Origin: an uncultured Actinomycetes bacterium
GTDB taxonomy: Bacteria > Actinomycetota > Actinomycetes > Mycobacteriales > Nakamurellaceae
Direction: 5' to 3'
NCBI GenBank assembly: GCA_937926105.1
Contig: CALANS010000141.1
Span: 1 to 64,000, forward strand
Length of the DNA: 64,000 nt
Position 1 is the first letter of the stretch. Every line of letters starts with the position of its first letter. The notes under the pieces are model-generated. The model was not told the origin of the DNA. It saw only the letters and a list, made by a program, of their open reading frames with translations, and did not search any database. The translations under genes were made by a program, and so were the position numbers. Below, one piece after another: positions 1 to 7,858 of this stretch.

Positions 1-54
1 CATCACCGGTCAGTTTCGTGGCCGCCAGTGGTCAGTTTTCCATGGCCGCCAACA
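1..54. mobile_element. Terminus of an IS21-like insertion sequence (rest lies left of window)
   Basis: Read leftward from base 54, the sequence begins TGTTGGCGGCC and holds two tandem copies of a roughly 22-bp motif: GGCGGCCATGGAAAACTGAC, then a variant GGCGGCCACGAAACTGACC. IS21-family elements characteristically carry repeated transposase-binding motifs of this kind at their ends, and their tips begin TG and end CA. No transposase lies in the window, so the family call rests only on this end. The element interrupts the 3' end of the adjacent minus-strand gene. Confidence 0.6.
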
Positions 55-597
55 GTTGATCGCATAAGGCTCCAGAGCCGGCCTCGGCGACGCTGCGATG
101 AGTGCAAGATACAGCATCTTGTCTATAATCTTCTGCGCCAATCGGACAAACTCTTGCGACTGACCGCCCAGAGCAATTTCGAGTTGCACGCTGCCAGCTA
201 CTGCGACGCGGTGCGCCGAGCGAACTGCGGTCCGTCCCCTCAGAACGGCGTCGTTCATCTCCAGGATGCCCGACATGTAGGCGCCAAACGCTTGAAAGAC
301 CAGGCTGCGCTCAAGCGAGTCCTTCGCGGCTGCAAGCTGCGCTTCATGGGTGGCGGCTTGTGCCGTCAACTGCTTCTCAGTCTCGAGGGACTGGGCTGCA
401 AGCTGCCTTTCGGTCGCGGCACACTGGGCCGCCAGCTGCCTTTCGGTCGCGGCAGACTGAGCCGCCAACTGCTCCGCTGCCACGCGCCTTTGCTCCGCAA
501 GCGACCGCCGCGTCACAGCTATGGCAATTGCGACTCCGATCAGGGCCCCGCCAAGTGCGCCGAAGACCGACCCGCCCCACCCGCTCCACATGTCCAT
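10..597 (-). CDS. Membrane-anchored hendecad coiled-coil protein, C-terminus replaced by IS end
   Basis: No function recognised. The 195-residue product has an N-terminal membrane segment (about residues 8-29). Five consecutive 11-residue repeats follow at residues 43-97 (QLAAQSAATER and close variants), the hendecad pattern of a long coiled coil, and then a mostly helical C-terminal domain. The last 14 residues (182-195) and the stop codon are encoded by the IS21-like terminus, so the native C-terminus is lost. The neighbouring minus-strand gene has a similar TM-plus-coil layout. Possible roles are a structural or signalling membrane protein; this is not inferable from sequence alone. Confidence 0.7.
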   Translation of the reverse strand: MDMWSGWGGSVFGALGGALIGVAIAIAVTRRSLAEQRRVAAEQLAAQSAATERQLAAQCAATERQLAAQSLETEKQLTAQAATHEAQLAAAKDSLERSLVFQAFGAYMSGILEMNDAVLRGRTAVRSAHRVAVAGSVQLEIALGGQSQEFVRLAQKIIDKMLYLALIAASPRPALEPYAINCWRPWKTDHWRPRN

Positions 598-863
598 CTG
601 CGAAACCTACCGCCTCGGTCCGCCCATCAACACCACCGTCAAGTGGTGACGGCATGAGGTGTCCGGCCCAGGTCCGCGGCCAGCAATCGCTGTTCCCGAT
701 CGTGATAGGCGAGGTACCGCCCTGGCGGCTGTGCGACGGCGGTACCGCTGTCAGGTCCAAGCAGGTGCAGCGCGTCAGGGAGCACACCCGGTTCATGTGG
801 GCGGTCTGGTGGGCACGCGACATCGACGGATGGCCGCACTGGCCTGGAGGCTCCGAATGAGCC

Positions 864-1331
864 CTACTTGCGGGGCAGTTGGAAGCGCCACTTGAGTGCA
901 TCGTCCGAGCGGTTCCGCTCCCTGTGCCAGCGAACGGTAATCGTGGAATCTGTCGTGCTGCCTGTCCGCGCTGCGAGGAACTCAATCGACGAATGCGCAT
1001 CAATGTCGACAGGCTCCGAATCAAAGCGCGTGATGAGCTGTCCGTCGGGATTCGCAGACAGGACTACTCCGTATTCGTCCCAGTCTGAGTTGTTGCGCAA
1101 CTCGAAGGTGTCACCCTTTACCCAGTTGACATGCCATGGCGGAAAGTACGCGCTCGCCTGCTCCTCCGTGAGCGACGCCATCCGCTCGTCAGCGGCTGCG
1201 CTCCGTTCGGCCGCGTTGGCACTGCGCTCGGCGGACGAGTTCGCCTTCCTTGCCTGCACGATCGACACGACGGCGGCAGCGACGGCAATCGCAGCAGCGA
1301 GCCATGCCGCGACATCTCCCCATTGGACCAT
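864..1331 (-). CDS. Single-pass membrane protein with short coil and beta-rich C-terminal domain
   Basis: Hypothetical protein of 155 residues. Residues 8-26 form a membrane helix. Residues 28-60 are an Ala/Glu/Arg-rich coil (AERSANAAERSAAADER). Residues 61-155 look like a beta-rich soluble domain (FELRNNSDWDEYGVVLSA, then STITVRWHR near the end). The TM-coil-domain order repeats that of the gene at 10-597, suggesting related accessory proteins. It lies in the low-GC island. No enzymatic motif is visible. Confidence 0.65.
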   Translation of the reverse strand: MVQWGDVAAWLAAAIAVAAAVVSIVQARKANSSAERSANAAERSAAADERMASLTEEQASAYFPPWHVNWVKGDTFELRNNSDWDEYGVVLSANPDGQLITRFDSEPVDIDAHSSIEFLAARTGSTTDSTITVRWHRERNRSDDALKWRFQLPRK

Positions 1332-1782
1332 GACGGGATCTTACGTCCCGCAAAAGCCGATTTGCCCGATGACGCACATACTCGACTCCCGCCGTCGCCT
1401 GGCACGCCGTCGGCTGCTCCGTCCTGCCCCTCCGCCACCGGCGGCACCAAACGACCTGCCGTGCCCTGGAAGGAGTTCCAGACCGAGCGCGCCGGCGCCG
1501 ACGTAGTTGAGTATTGGTTCGGCGTTGTGCCTCACCCCGCTTATGATGTCTTGTTGGTAGATGTGGAAGTTGGATGACCGCTGCGGTCGAGCTGCTGGGT
1601 GAAACTGCCTCGACGCCGCGGCGTTACCCCAACCGTCACCCCGACCCGCCGCCGTGGCCAGCAATGGACACCGCCGACCGAGATTGATGTCTACTTCGCT
1701 CCTGATGCCCGAATCGATCGATCGCCCCCTATTCCGTGTCTGATATGATGTGTATATAGCACCGTCAACTGGGTCGAGTCAC
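1332..1782. other. Intergenic stretch without a convincing gene
   Basis: About 450 bases between a minus-strand membrane-protein gene and the plus-strand sigma gene. Short open frames here have atypical composition and no recognisable motif. An AT-rich patch just upstream of the sigma gene (TATGAT at 1744-1749) could be a -10 element, but no good -35 is seen. The divergent promoters presumably lie here. Confidence 0.4.
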
Positions 1783-2271
1783 ATGCGCCAGTCCGCAGCC
1801 GAGTTCGCGCATGACAACTTGTCGTCGCTGTTTCGGTTTGCGCTCGCGTTGTGCGGCAGTGCCGCAGACGCGGAGGATCTTGTTAGTGAAGCTATGACAC
1901 GAGCGTTGCCCCACTGGGATCAGATTGAAATCAGTCCAAAGGCTTACATGCGCCGGACAATGATCAACATCAGGCTTAACGAACAACGGCAGCGGGCATC
2001 CGAACGACCATCGACAGATCCGAGCCCATCTGTTGACTTTGAAGAGACCCTTATAGAACGAGTCCGTCTTGCTCACATACTCGCTCTGCTAGACCCAGTC
2101 GACCGTACAATCCTCGTGCTCCGATTTTTGGAAGATATGCCGACCCGATCTGTCGCGGAGGTTCTGATGTGCTCAATGCCGACCGTTCGACGGCTCACTC
2201 GACGGGCGCTCGCCACTGCTAGGGCTGCCGAGCGGAGTCTCATGACAATCGATAGGAAGTCAGCAGAGTGA
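1783..2271 (+). CDS. ECF-type RNA polymerase sigma factor (SigE/SigM-like)
   Basis: A 162-residue ECF sigma factor that would direct RNA polymerase to a small regulon. Region 2 spans about residues 5-75, with the core-binding FALALCGSAADAEDLVSEAM and the promoter-melting AYMRRTMINIRLNEQR. A Ser/Pro linker precedes region 4 (about 95-150), where LLDPVDRTILVLRFLEDMPTRSVAEVLMCS is a typical sigma-4 helix-turn-helix. The ATG at 1783 is preferred over an in-frame GTG 33 bases upstream because it starts at the usual family N-terminus. Its stop overlaps the start of the membrane-protein gene (GTGA), implying co-translation with its likely regulator. Confidence 0.88.
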   Translation: MRQSAAEFAHDNLSSLFRFALALCGSAADAEDLVSEAMTRALPHWDQIEISPKAYMRRTMINIRLNEQRQRASERPSTDPSPSVDFEETLIERVRLAHILALLDPVDRTILVLRFLEDMPTRSVAEVLMCSMPTVRRLTRRALATARAAERSLMTIDRKSAE

Positions 2272-3161
2272 GCGTCAACTGGCGGTACGCACGTAGCCTG
2301 TCCCGACGACTTCATCAAGCATATGACCCCATCTCGGCGCCGGAAACGTTGACCATCGAGCGCTTAGTGGGACATGAGTCGCCCAGGAATCAAAGTCGGC
2401 AACTGGGCGGTCCGTTTCAAACTCGAGCCTTGAATGTTGCCGAGAGACGCCTATGGCCCGTGCTTGCCGCTGTCGCAGCCATTGTCGCGCTGGTGGTCAT
2501 ATTCTCAGTTTCGGATGCCCTTAAGAGTACTCCCACACCACGCACGACCGATGAGGCAGGCATCGCGAGCGGAACAAGCAATTCTCTACCTGAGGCACCC
2601 ACCGCGCAGGATACTGCGGGCAAGCCACGCGCGACAAGGACGAGCACTTCCCCAATTACGTTTGCGCAAAGTTGCAACTCGTCAGTTGGACCCACAGCAA
2701 AACTTGCATTGTCGGCCTACTCAGATGTGGGTAGCGAGTCCCTAAAGAAGGCAATCACCAGACTTTATATTTCATCGGCGACCACCGGAACCGAGTACCT
2801 TTGTTTTTCCTCGGAAGGCAATGGCAATCACTTAACGGGGTTCGCTCGGCCACGCACGGGCGTGATCGGCTACTTTTCGACGACCGGTGCGAACGTCTAT
2901 GGTGCTGTCAGTTCGGGCGTGGCTCGCATCGTGATCACACTCCACGTCAAATCGACGCCATCGGGAGGCTGGGCGGTACCATCCGAGAGTGCGGAGCTTG
3001 ACATTTCAAAGGATTCGAGCGGGATGGATATGGTCGCCAATGGGTTGCGAGTTTTCGGCACAAGCTTCGCAGAGCTTCCTGCATACGATTTCGCGACCGC
3101 GGTCGCGTATGGGGCGGATGGCCAGCAGATCGAATCGGTCACTGCGGCAATAGCCAAATAG
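2268..3161 (+). CDS. Single-pass membrane protein, probable partner/regulator of the ECF sigma factor
   Basis: A 297-residue product starting at a GTG within the sigma-factor stop (GTGA overlap). It has a cytoplasmic N-terminal stretch of about 60 residues, one membrane helix (about 62-83), a Thr/Ser/Pro linker (about 88-130) and an extracytoplasmic domain with two cysteines. This is the layout of actinobacterial sigma-coupled membrane regulators, but no zinc-binding HxxxCxxC motif is present. The anti-sigma role is inferred from operon position and topology. The outer domain could be a sensor. Its GC content is lower than that of the core genes. Confidence 0.7.
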   Translation: MSVNWRYARSLSRRLHQAYDPISAPETLTIERLVGHESPRNQSRQLGGPFQTRALNVAERRLWPVLAAVAAIVALVVIFSVSDALKSTPTPRTTDEAGIASGTSNSLPEAPTAQDTAGKPRATRTSTSPITFAQSCNSSVGPTAKLALSAYSDVGSESLKKAITRLYISSATTGTEYLCFSSEGNGNHLTGFARPRTGVIGYFSTTGANVYGAVSSGVARIVITLHVKSTPSGGWAVPSESAELDISKDSSGMDMVANGLRVFGTSFAELPAYDFATAVAYGADGQQIESVTAAIAK

Positions 3162-3917
3162 CCAGAACGCCGCCAGGGTATGTGGTGGGGTCTAGAACCT
3201 CATCAATGTGATCGACCGATCGGAGTGCCGACCGGCATATCCGAACTCAACGGGAGGTCTCGCTTTCTTCGCAGCGGCGATCTCCCCATTAAATCAACTC
3301 GATCCTGCTATTTCCGCGAACACCCTCGTTGTCAAAAGGAACCTTGGGAACGCCAGGCGTCGCTACTATCGGGGTTTGAACATCGGTGACGGGTATGGTT
3401 CCTGCCGTTTTAGCGAAGGCGCCGTCCGGTAGATGGACAAACCTACCGAGGCACTCCTGAAACGTATATCGGCGTCGGTCGAGAAGTGGGCCAATGTGAC
3501 GCGTCGCTATGGCCTAGTTTTCGAGCGTCGCCGGCAACGTGTCAGCGCTGTCGCCGACGATGCCTTAGACAGATATCGCACAAATCGCTGCAAAATTACC
3601 AGGTGCAGCGGGGAGTGAACCTCTTGTATGCACATATTTGCCCCAGAGAGAAGGCTATTGAACGTCGAGAGCACGCGCCGCCGCATATCCTCGTTGGTCT
3701 TCCTGCCGCTTGGTGAGCAGCCAACTCGACGGGCATCCTTGACCGCAGCGCCCTAATCAGCTATCTCCTCTAACGGAGGTGTCGGAATCCGCGGGTGTGG
3801 GGCGAAGACTGCGGGAACGCCGTGCTGACTGCAACCTTGGCTAGCTGAATTTGGTCGGCACTGCCATCTGTTCTTCTGACCAAACAGTTGCAGGGAGCTA
3901 GGAATCGTCGATCGTCA
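3162..3917. other. Long spacer between convergent genes, no supported gene
   Basis: About 750 bases separate the stop of the membrane-protein gene from the stop of the secreted peptidase gene. Several 60-75-codon frames exist on the plus strand, for example 3433-3618, but none has a recognisable motif, good ribosome-binding site or core-like codon bias. It may be decayed coding DNA, fitting the island context. No RNA gene was recognised. Confidence 0.45.
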
Positions 3918-5066
3918 TCATTGAATGCATTGTATTTCCTGGAATTCGCTCGTGGATACGTAATGCGGATAGAGTAGAACCTCACTATTTGAACACGACA
4001 TCGTGTGGTAGGCGCCATCCGCCGACATAACAATGTTTTTGCGACTCTGCGAGCCAAAACTCACCGCGCTACCGCTGTCAAAATGAGCGTAAGTCTTTAG
4101 CGCGGTAAAGTCGATCGCGCCGATAATGGTTGGTAGCACCGACGTTTGGTAGTCCTGATTCTCAGTGATGTAGGTTGCAGTGGTTCCAGTTATGGCTTCT
4201 CCAGGCATCTGGTGTGCCACGTTTATGATTAGCGTGCCAGCGACGCTTACGTGGTAGAAGGAACCATTGGTGGCCGGGTCATACCAAACAGACACCGTAA
4301 CGTGTTGCCCTCCGCTAATCGTATTGGTGCGATAGTAGGCTGGCCCACAGAATGGGTTAGGCGAAGTACTGCCAGAACTTTCATCCGCCCAAGTGCAAAA
4401 CTCTTCCCAAAACGGATGGCCGACCTTGCTGCCGTTCAGAACACGGCTTCCGGCCTGTATGAGCACCCCGTGACCTGCCAATGTGTTCGGCGTGTGATCC
4501 AACCCCAGCCAAATGCTCATACCTTGAGTGCTGCTGGTGCTGCTGATTGAGGGCTCATAGAATCCGCCCGTGACTTTCTGATAGGGCCCTGCAACGTTCT
4601 CCTCGCCACCCCAGTTATAGGTTCCACCATTCGTCACTGTTTCAAGAGTCAAGGAGGTAGGCGAGACCTCCTCCTCGTCTGTGACTGGGCAATACGCGGG
4701 CGGTCCCTGGTAGGCGCCAGAGTATCCATCAACTTCTGAGAGCCAAGCAGTGAGGTCTGGTTCGCTCGACGGCCGTGGAGGAAAACCCATCGCCACGAGT
4801 TCGGCATTTGATGCCGTTGTCGGGCTGAAGTCTGGCGGGGGTACTACATCTTGAAACGAACCCGATGCGTCTCCGAATGTGTAAATATATTGACCCCAAG
4901 ACCCCAATTCGACGCTGCTCGCGACGAGGGCGTCGCTGCCGTCAGCACAGATGTTCCCACCAGGATCGCTAGCGTGGGCGGGAGGCGCTAGGAGCACAGC
5001 CGCTGCAACTCCGGCAGCCCCGAGGAACGCAAGTGAGTGCCTTGTCACCGTTCGACGTGAAACCAT
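3918..5066 (-). CDS. Secreted G1-family (eqolisin-fold) glutamic peptidase-like protein
   Basis: A 382-residue exported protein. Residues 1-33 are a signal peptide (SRR near the start, hydrophobic core, AHA cleavage site), possibly Tat-type. After a roughly 115-residue pro-like region, residues 150-305 match the G1 peptidase beta-sandwich: NWGG (151-154), YQKVTGGFYEPS, IWLGLD (185-190), LIQAGS with the candidate catalytic Gln204, HPFWEEF with candidate Glu222, and a VTVSVWYDPATNGSFYHVSV strand pair. Gln plus Glu is the family's catalytic dyad and both appear retained. The family is acid-active endopeptidases, well known in fungi and sporadic in bacteria. A binding-only role is the alternative. 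Confidence 0.72.
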   Translation of the reverse strand: MVSRRTVTRHSLAFLGAAGVAAAVLLAPPAHASDPGGNICADGSDALVASSVELGSWGQYIYTFGDASGSFQDVVPPPDFSPTTASNAELVAMGFPPRPSSEPDLTAWLSEVDGYSGAYQGPPAYCPVTDEEEVSPTSLTLETVTNGGTYNWGGEENVAGPYQKVTGGFYEPSISSTSSTQGMSIWLGLDHTPNTLAGHGVLIQAGSRVLNGSKVGHPFWEEFCTWADESSGSTSPNPFCGPAYYRTNTISGGQHVTVSVWYDPATNGSFYHVSVAGTLIINVAHQMPGEAITGTTATYITENQDYQTSVLPTIIGAIDFTALKTYAHFDSGSAVSFGSQSRKNIVMSADGAYHTMSCSNSEVLLYPHYVSTSEFQEIQCIQ

Positions 5067-5333
5067 TACTTCGCCTTCCGAAGAGATCCTGCGACTGCAG
5101 TCGTATCACCATCGCGCCCAGTCTGCAATAGTTGATATGGCGTGATTTGCTGCCAATGGGCAACGTGAGGCGCCCGTAGTTGCTTATCCTGGCGGTTGAG
5201 GAGTCCGCGACCGGGGGGCGCGGTGCGTCAAGGATCGCTGACCGGCATGGTCGCAGCCGCTCCTACGATCTAAGCCTCCGGCCAAGGCAAGACAACTTTC
5301 ATTGAGGAATCCCTCGCCGCCTCGCCAACCGCC

Positions 5334-5736
5334 TCAGAACTCGATTCGACTCCTCAAGGCGTCGTACATACGCTCAACAGCCGGCCCGGAAAGGACGTCG
5401 ACTGGGAGACCCTGCTTGAGGGCTCTTGAATTGCCTGAGGCGGTGAACGCAGCCGCGCACTCGTGAAGTAGCACTAGAACGGCTCGGGGGTCGCTCCAGG
5501 TTGCGGGGTCGCCGCGGTAGAGGTCGCAGGCGCAGTCCAGGGCGGCTTCCGGAGCGCCGGCGAAGTCGCCGGTGGGTAGCGCGGAGTCTCGGTAGCCCGT
5601 CCCTTGCTGGCAGGTAAATAGCGAAGCCCCAGCGGGCGGCGGAGCCGCCGTAGCGCAGCCACATCAAGGGCTGGGTGTCGCCATCGTGTAGCGGGCCGCA
5701 GACGTAGGCGGAGTTCGCCTGGAAGTTGACATCCAC
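5334..5736 (-). pseudogene. Frameshifted conserved actinobacterial gene (CGPLHDGDTQPL family)
   Basis: The 5' part reads MDVNFQANSAYVCGPLHDGD, then WLRYGGSAARWGFAIYLPA. The frame is then lost near the C run at 5596-5598 (a G run on the coding strand). Removing one G restores DGYRDSALPTGDFAG, EAALDCACDLYRGDPATW and LLHECAAAFTASGN, down to a stop at 5334-5336. I recall such motifs in a small conserved actinobacterial hypothetical family. The break is a single-base insertion and could be real decay or a sequencing error. Function of the family is not known to me. Confidence 0.7.
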
Positions 5737-5847
5737 CCGGCCAGTTGCGGCCAGCGGTCACTGGGGCGGGCGGATGGCCGCTGCTGCAGCGAGGCCTTGG
5801 TGGATTCCGTCGGCGATGTCATGGCAGGCCATGCTGTCGGATCGGCG

Positions 5848-5975
5848 TGTTGGGTCGACTGGTTTGACCACCGCCGCCTCTACGTCTACTGCGGCGATAT
5901 CCCCCCAGCAGAACTAGAAGGAGACGCTACTACCGTCAACACCGAGCTCAGCAACCATCCGGGGACGGCGACTGC
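5848..5975 (+). pseudogene. Remnant of an IS3-family transposase (OrfB C-terminus)
   Basis: The frame reads WVDWFDHRRLYVYCGDIPPAELE, the C-terminal signature of IS3-family DDE transposases (WVDWFNxRRL, then PPxExE). It then shifts frame: YYRQH, the expected continuation, is found in another frame starting at 5925. The catalytic DDE core is absent upstream, so only the tail survives. It marks past insertion-sequence activity in the island. Confidence 0.65.
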
Positions 5976-6318
5976 GTGAGTTGCGTGGAAGCCGGTGGGT
6001 GCTTGCGGAGCGGAGTTCGGACGGATACGCGCTATCGATACCACCACTGCGGGCGGCCTGACAAGGTCGATATGGAGGCAAGCGCCACACCTTGCGCTCG
6101 TCAGTTGCTTCCGCCACATCGCGGTCGGCGGAACCGACGCTTGGACCGAAGTCGTTCCGCCGTCTTAGCCTCAATGGTCACTATCATCGGCGCCTCCGGC
6201 GAGATCCTCCGCGATGATCGTCATCAACTGCGCCGCGCCAACCAGCCACCGCCCACCACGAAACGATTCGATACTGCCCATCGCCCGCTCGTCGCACTCG
6301 GCGGTCTGAACCAGGCAT
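5976..6318. other. Spacer between IS3 remnant and integrase gene, no supported gene
   Basis: About 340 bases with no frame that has a recognisable domain on either strand. It probably includes the rest of the old insertion-sequence end and further decayed DNA. No inverted-repeat end could be defined. Confidence 0.35.
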
Positions 6319-7728
6319 CTAGCGATTTGCTAGCTTCGCAACCGAATCACGCAGGGCGTCCTCGCCGGCGCGAACGTAGTGATTGAGGACGGTGGTGAGC
6401 TTGTCGCCGAGGTACTGGGCGACGACCTCCCAGGATTCGCCCAGCTCGTCGTGAAACCAACTGGTCGCGGCGTGGTGCCGCAGATTGCGGTAGACGATCG
6501 TGCGTGGCCACGCGTTCTCGGGGTCGTTCTTGTCAACCCACCGCCGAACTCGATGCCACAGGTAGTTATGCAGCTCCGGTCTTAACGGAAGTCCGGTCGT
6601 GGCGTCGATGAATAGCCAGCGTTCGTCCTCTGGTGGAATCGGGTAGTTCCACCAATGAACACTTCTGTCTGGTTCCCGGGCCGCTAGGGCGGCGCGCCGC
6701 TGCCGCTCAGTTGCCTGTGCGTTGGTCACCTGTTGCAGGGACGCCTCCTGGGGGAGCCCGAGTAGGTCTTTTACGCGCGGCAGCAGTTCGCCGAGCATGA
6801 GGGATCTGGGGAGCGGGACTTCGTGGACGACGTGGTTCTTAACGGGTCCGCGGAACCCCTGTTGGTACCGAGGAACGGTCCAGCTGCCGTTGACGTGCAC
6901 CAGTCCTCGGTCGAAGAAGAGATCTATGGCCCGCAGGGCGTTCTGCTCGCCGAGGCGTAGCCCGCCGAAGCCTGCAACACGTATCTTGGTGCCGAATAGG
7001 GCCGCCCTGGCCAATGGGCTGTCCGTGCCTTCTGGCCCGCACATGCGGTCGGCGGCAGCCGCCATCGCTTGAACCTGTCGGGTCTCGGGTCGCAGACTAG
7101 CATCGACGTAGTGCGTTCCCGCTCCCTGCAGCACCGAGGTTCGGCCGATATCTAGGCCGTCGAGAGGGTCGATGCTTCGATCAAGCCAGCCCAACCGCCA
7201 CGCCAGGTTTCGCATCGCCGCTAGGCAGCCGCGCAGATCCTCTCGACCCCGCGCGGAGAAGACGGTATGTGATGCGTGCTTCATGACCTGCCTGCTGTGA
7301 TCGACCCGCCACTTAGTGACACGAACGTGTCCGATCGTTGGGATGACGTGTGCGTTCAACCGTGACTCTCGCCCCTGAATGGTGCGCGGCGCCTTGTGCC
7401 GCTGCCGGCTGTCTTCGATGTACGCCTCGCCCAGGGCCTCGATAGTGCGGGCGGCTCGGACATCCGCGGGCGGCGGAGTCTCCCGCGCTGTATCTAGAGC
7501 GGCCTCTGCCTGTTCGAAGATCTTCCGCGCTTCTGCCTCGGTGCTCGCCCGACGTAGCACTCGCCTCCAAGGCGTGCCGTCGTCGGTCGGAGCAAAGAAC
7601 ATGACCTGGTAGCCGGTGCTGTGCGACGTGGGTGCGTAGAGGCGGACCCGCCAGGGACGGCCCGTTCCACTGAGCATGCGTCGCTTGCCCTGAGCGAGGA
7701 GGGTCCTAGCCTTCTTACGGGCGGTCAT
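6319..7728 (-). CDS. Tyrosine-type site-specific recombinase (phage/ICE-like integrase)
   Basis: A 469-residue integrase that would cut and rejoin DNA at an attachment site. An N-terminal AP2-like arm-binding region (about 20-90) precedes a SAM-like core-binding domain (about 95-190; TIQGRESRLNAHVIPTIGHV). The catalytic domain shows Arg258 (GGLRLGE), Lys298 (GPVKNHV), Arg417-His418 (NLRHHAA) and nucleophile Tyr451 (LNHYVRAG). The usual HxLR and LGH histidines are replaced (RNLRH, LGD), as in some actinobacterial integrases. The ATG at 7728 follows GGGAGG, better than an upstream TTG. It sits at the island/core boundary beside a palindromic repeat. Confidence 0.88.
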   Translation of the reverse strand: MTARKKARTLLAQGKRRMLSGTGRPWRVRLYAPTSHSTGYQVMFFAPTDDGTPWRRVLRRASTEAEARKIFEQAEAALDTARETPPPADVRAARTIEALGEAYIEDSRQRHKAPRTIQGRESRLNAHVIPTIGHVRVTKWRVDHSRQVMKHASHTVFSARGREDLRGCLAAMRNLAWRLGWLDRSIDPLDGLDIGRTSVLQGAGTHYVDASLRPETRQVQAMAAAADRMCGPEGTDSPLARAALFGTKIRVAGFGGLRLGEQNALRAIDLFFDRGLVHVNGSWTVPRYQQGFRGPVKNHVVHEVPLPRSLMLGELLPRVKDLLGLPQEASLQQVTNAQATERQRRAALAAREPDRSVHWWNYPIPPEDERWLFIDATTGLPLRPELHNYLWHRVRRWVDKNDPENAWPRTIVYRNLRHHAATSWFHDELGESWEVVAQYLGDKLTTVLNHYVRAGEDALRDSVAKLANR

Positions 7729-7790
7729 GCGAGGGCCTCCCAACGTGGTGTGCGGGGTATCAACGAGCCACAGGCGGTGACTCGGGGCCT

Positions 7791-7833
7791 AATGTATCAC
7801 TGGAATGTATCACTTTCGTGAAAGATGATACAT
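7791..7833. promoter_or_regulatory. Palindrome plus extra half-site beside the integrase (candidate att core or operator)
   Basis: AATGTATCAC occurs twice in direct orientation (7791-7800 and 7804-7813), and TGATACAT in inverted orientation at 7826-7833. The second copy forms a near-perfect dyad: ATGTATCACTTTC, GT, GAAAGATGATACAT, spanning 7805-7833 with one extra A. It lies between the integrase start and the next core gene. It could be the integrase core/arm sites, the island end, or an operator for either gene. Confidence 0.5.
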
Positions 7834-7858
7834 CTGCCACTGATTAGGAGTGATGGCG

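Noticed and set aside
370..480. Repeated units in the first gene as a possible CRISPR array
   Set aside because: The units are 33 bp (11 codons), coding and contiguous with no spacers; they encode a coiled coil.
1341..1664. Minus-strand 107-codon frame in the gap before the sigma gene
   Set aside because: Low-complexity Arg/Gly/Ala composition, no ribosome-binding site and no recognisable domain.
3433..3618. Plus-strand 61-codon frame in the long spacer
   Set aside because: Some helix-like composition, but no good start signal, no motif and no neighbour to support it.
7744..7850. A tRNA gene as integration target beside the integrase
   Set aside because: No cloverleaf or T-loop sequence could be found here or elsewhere in the window.
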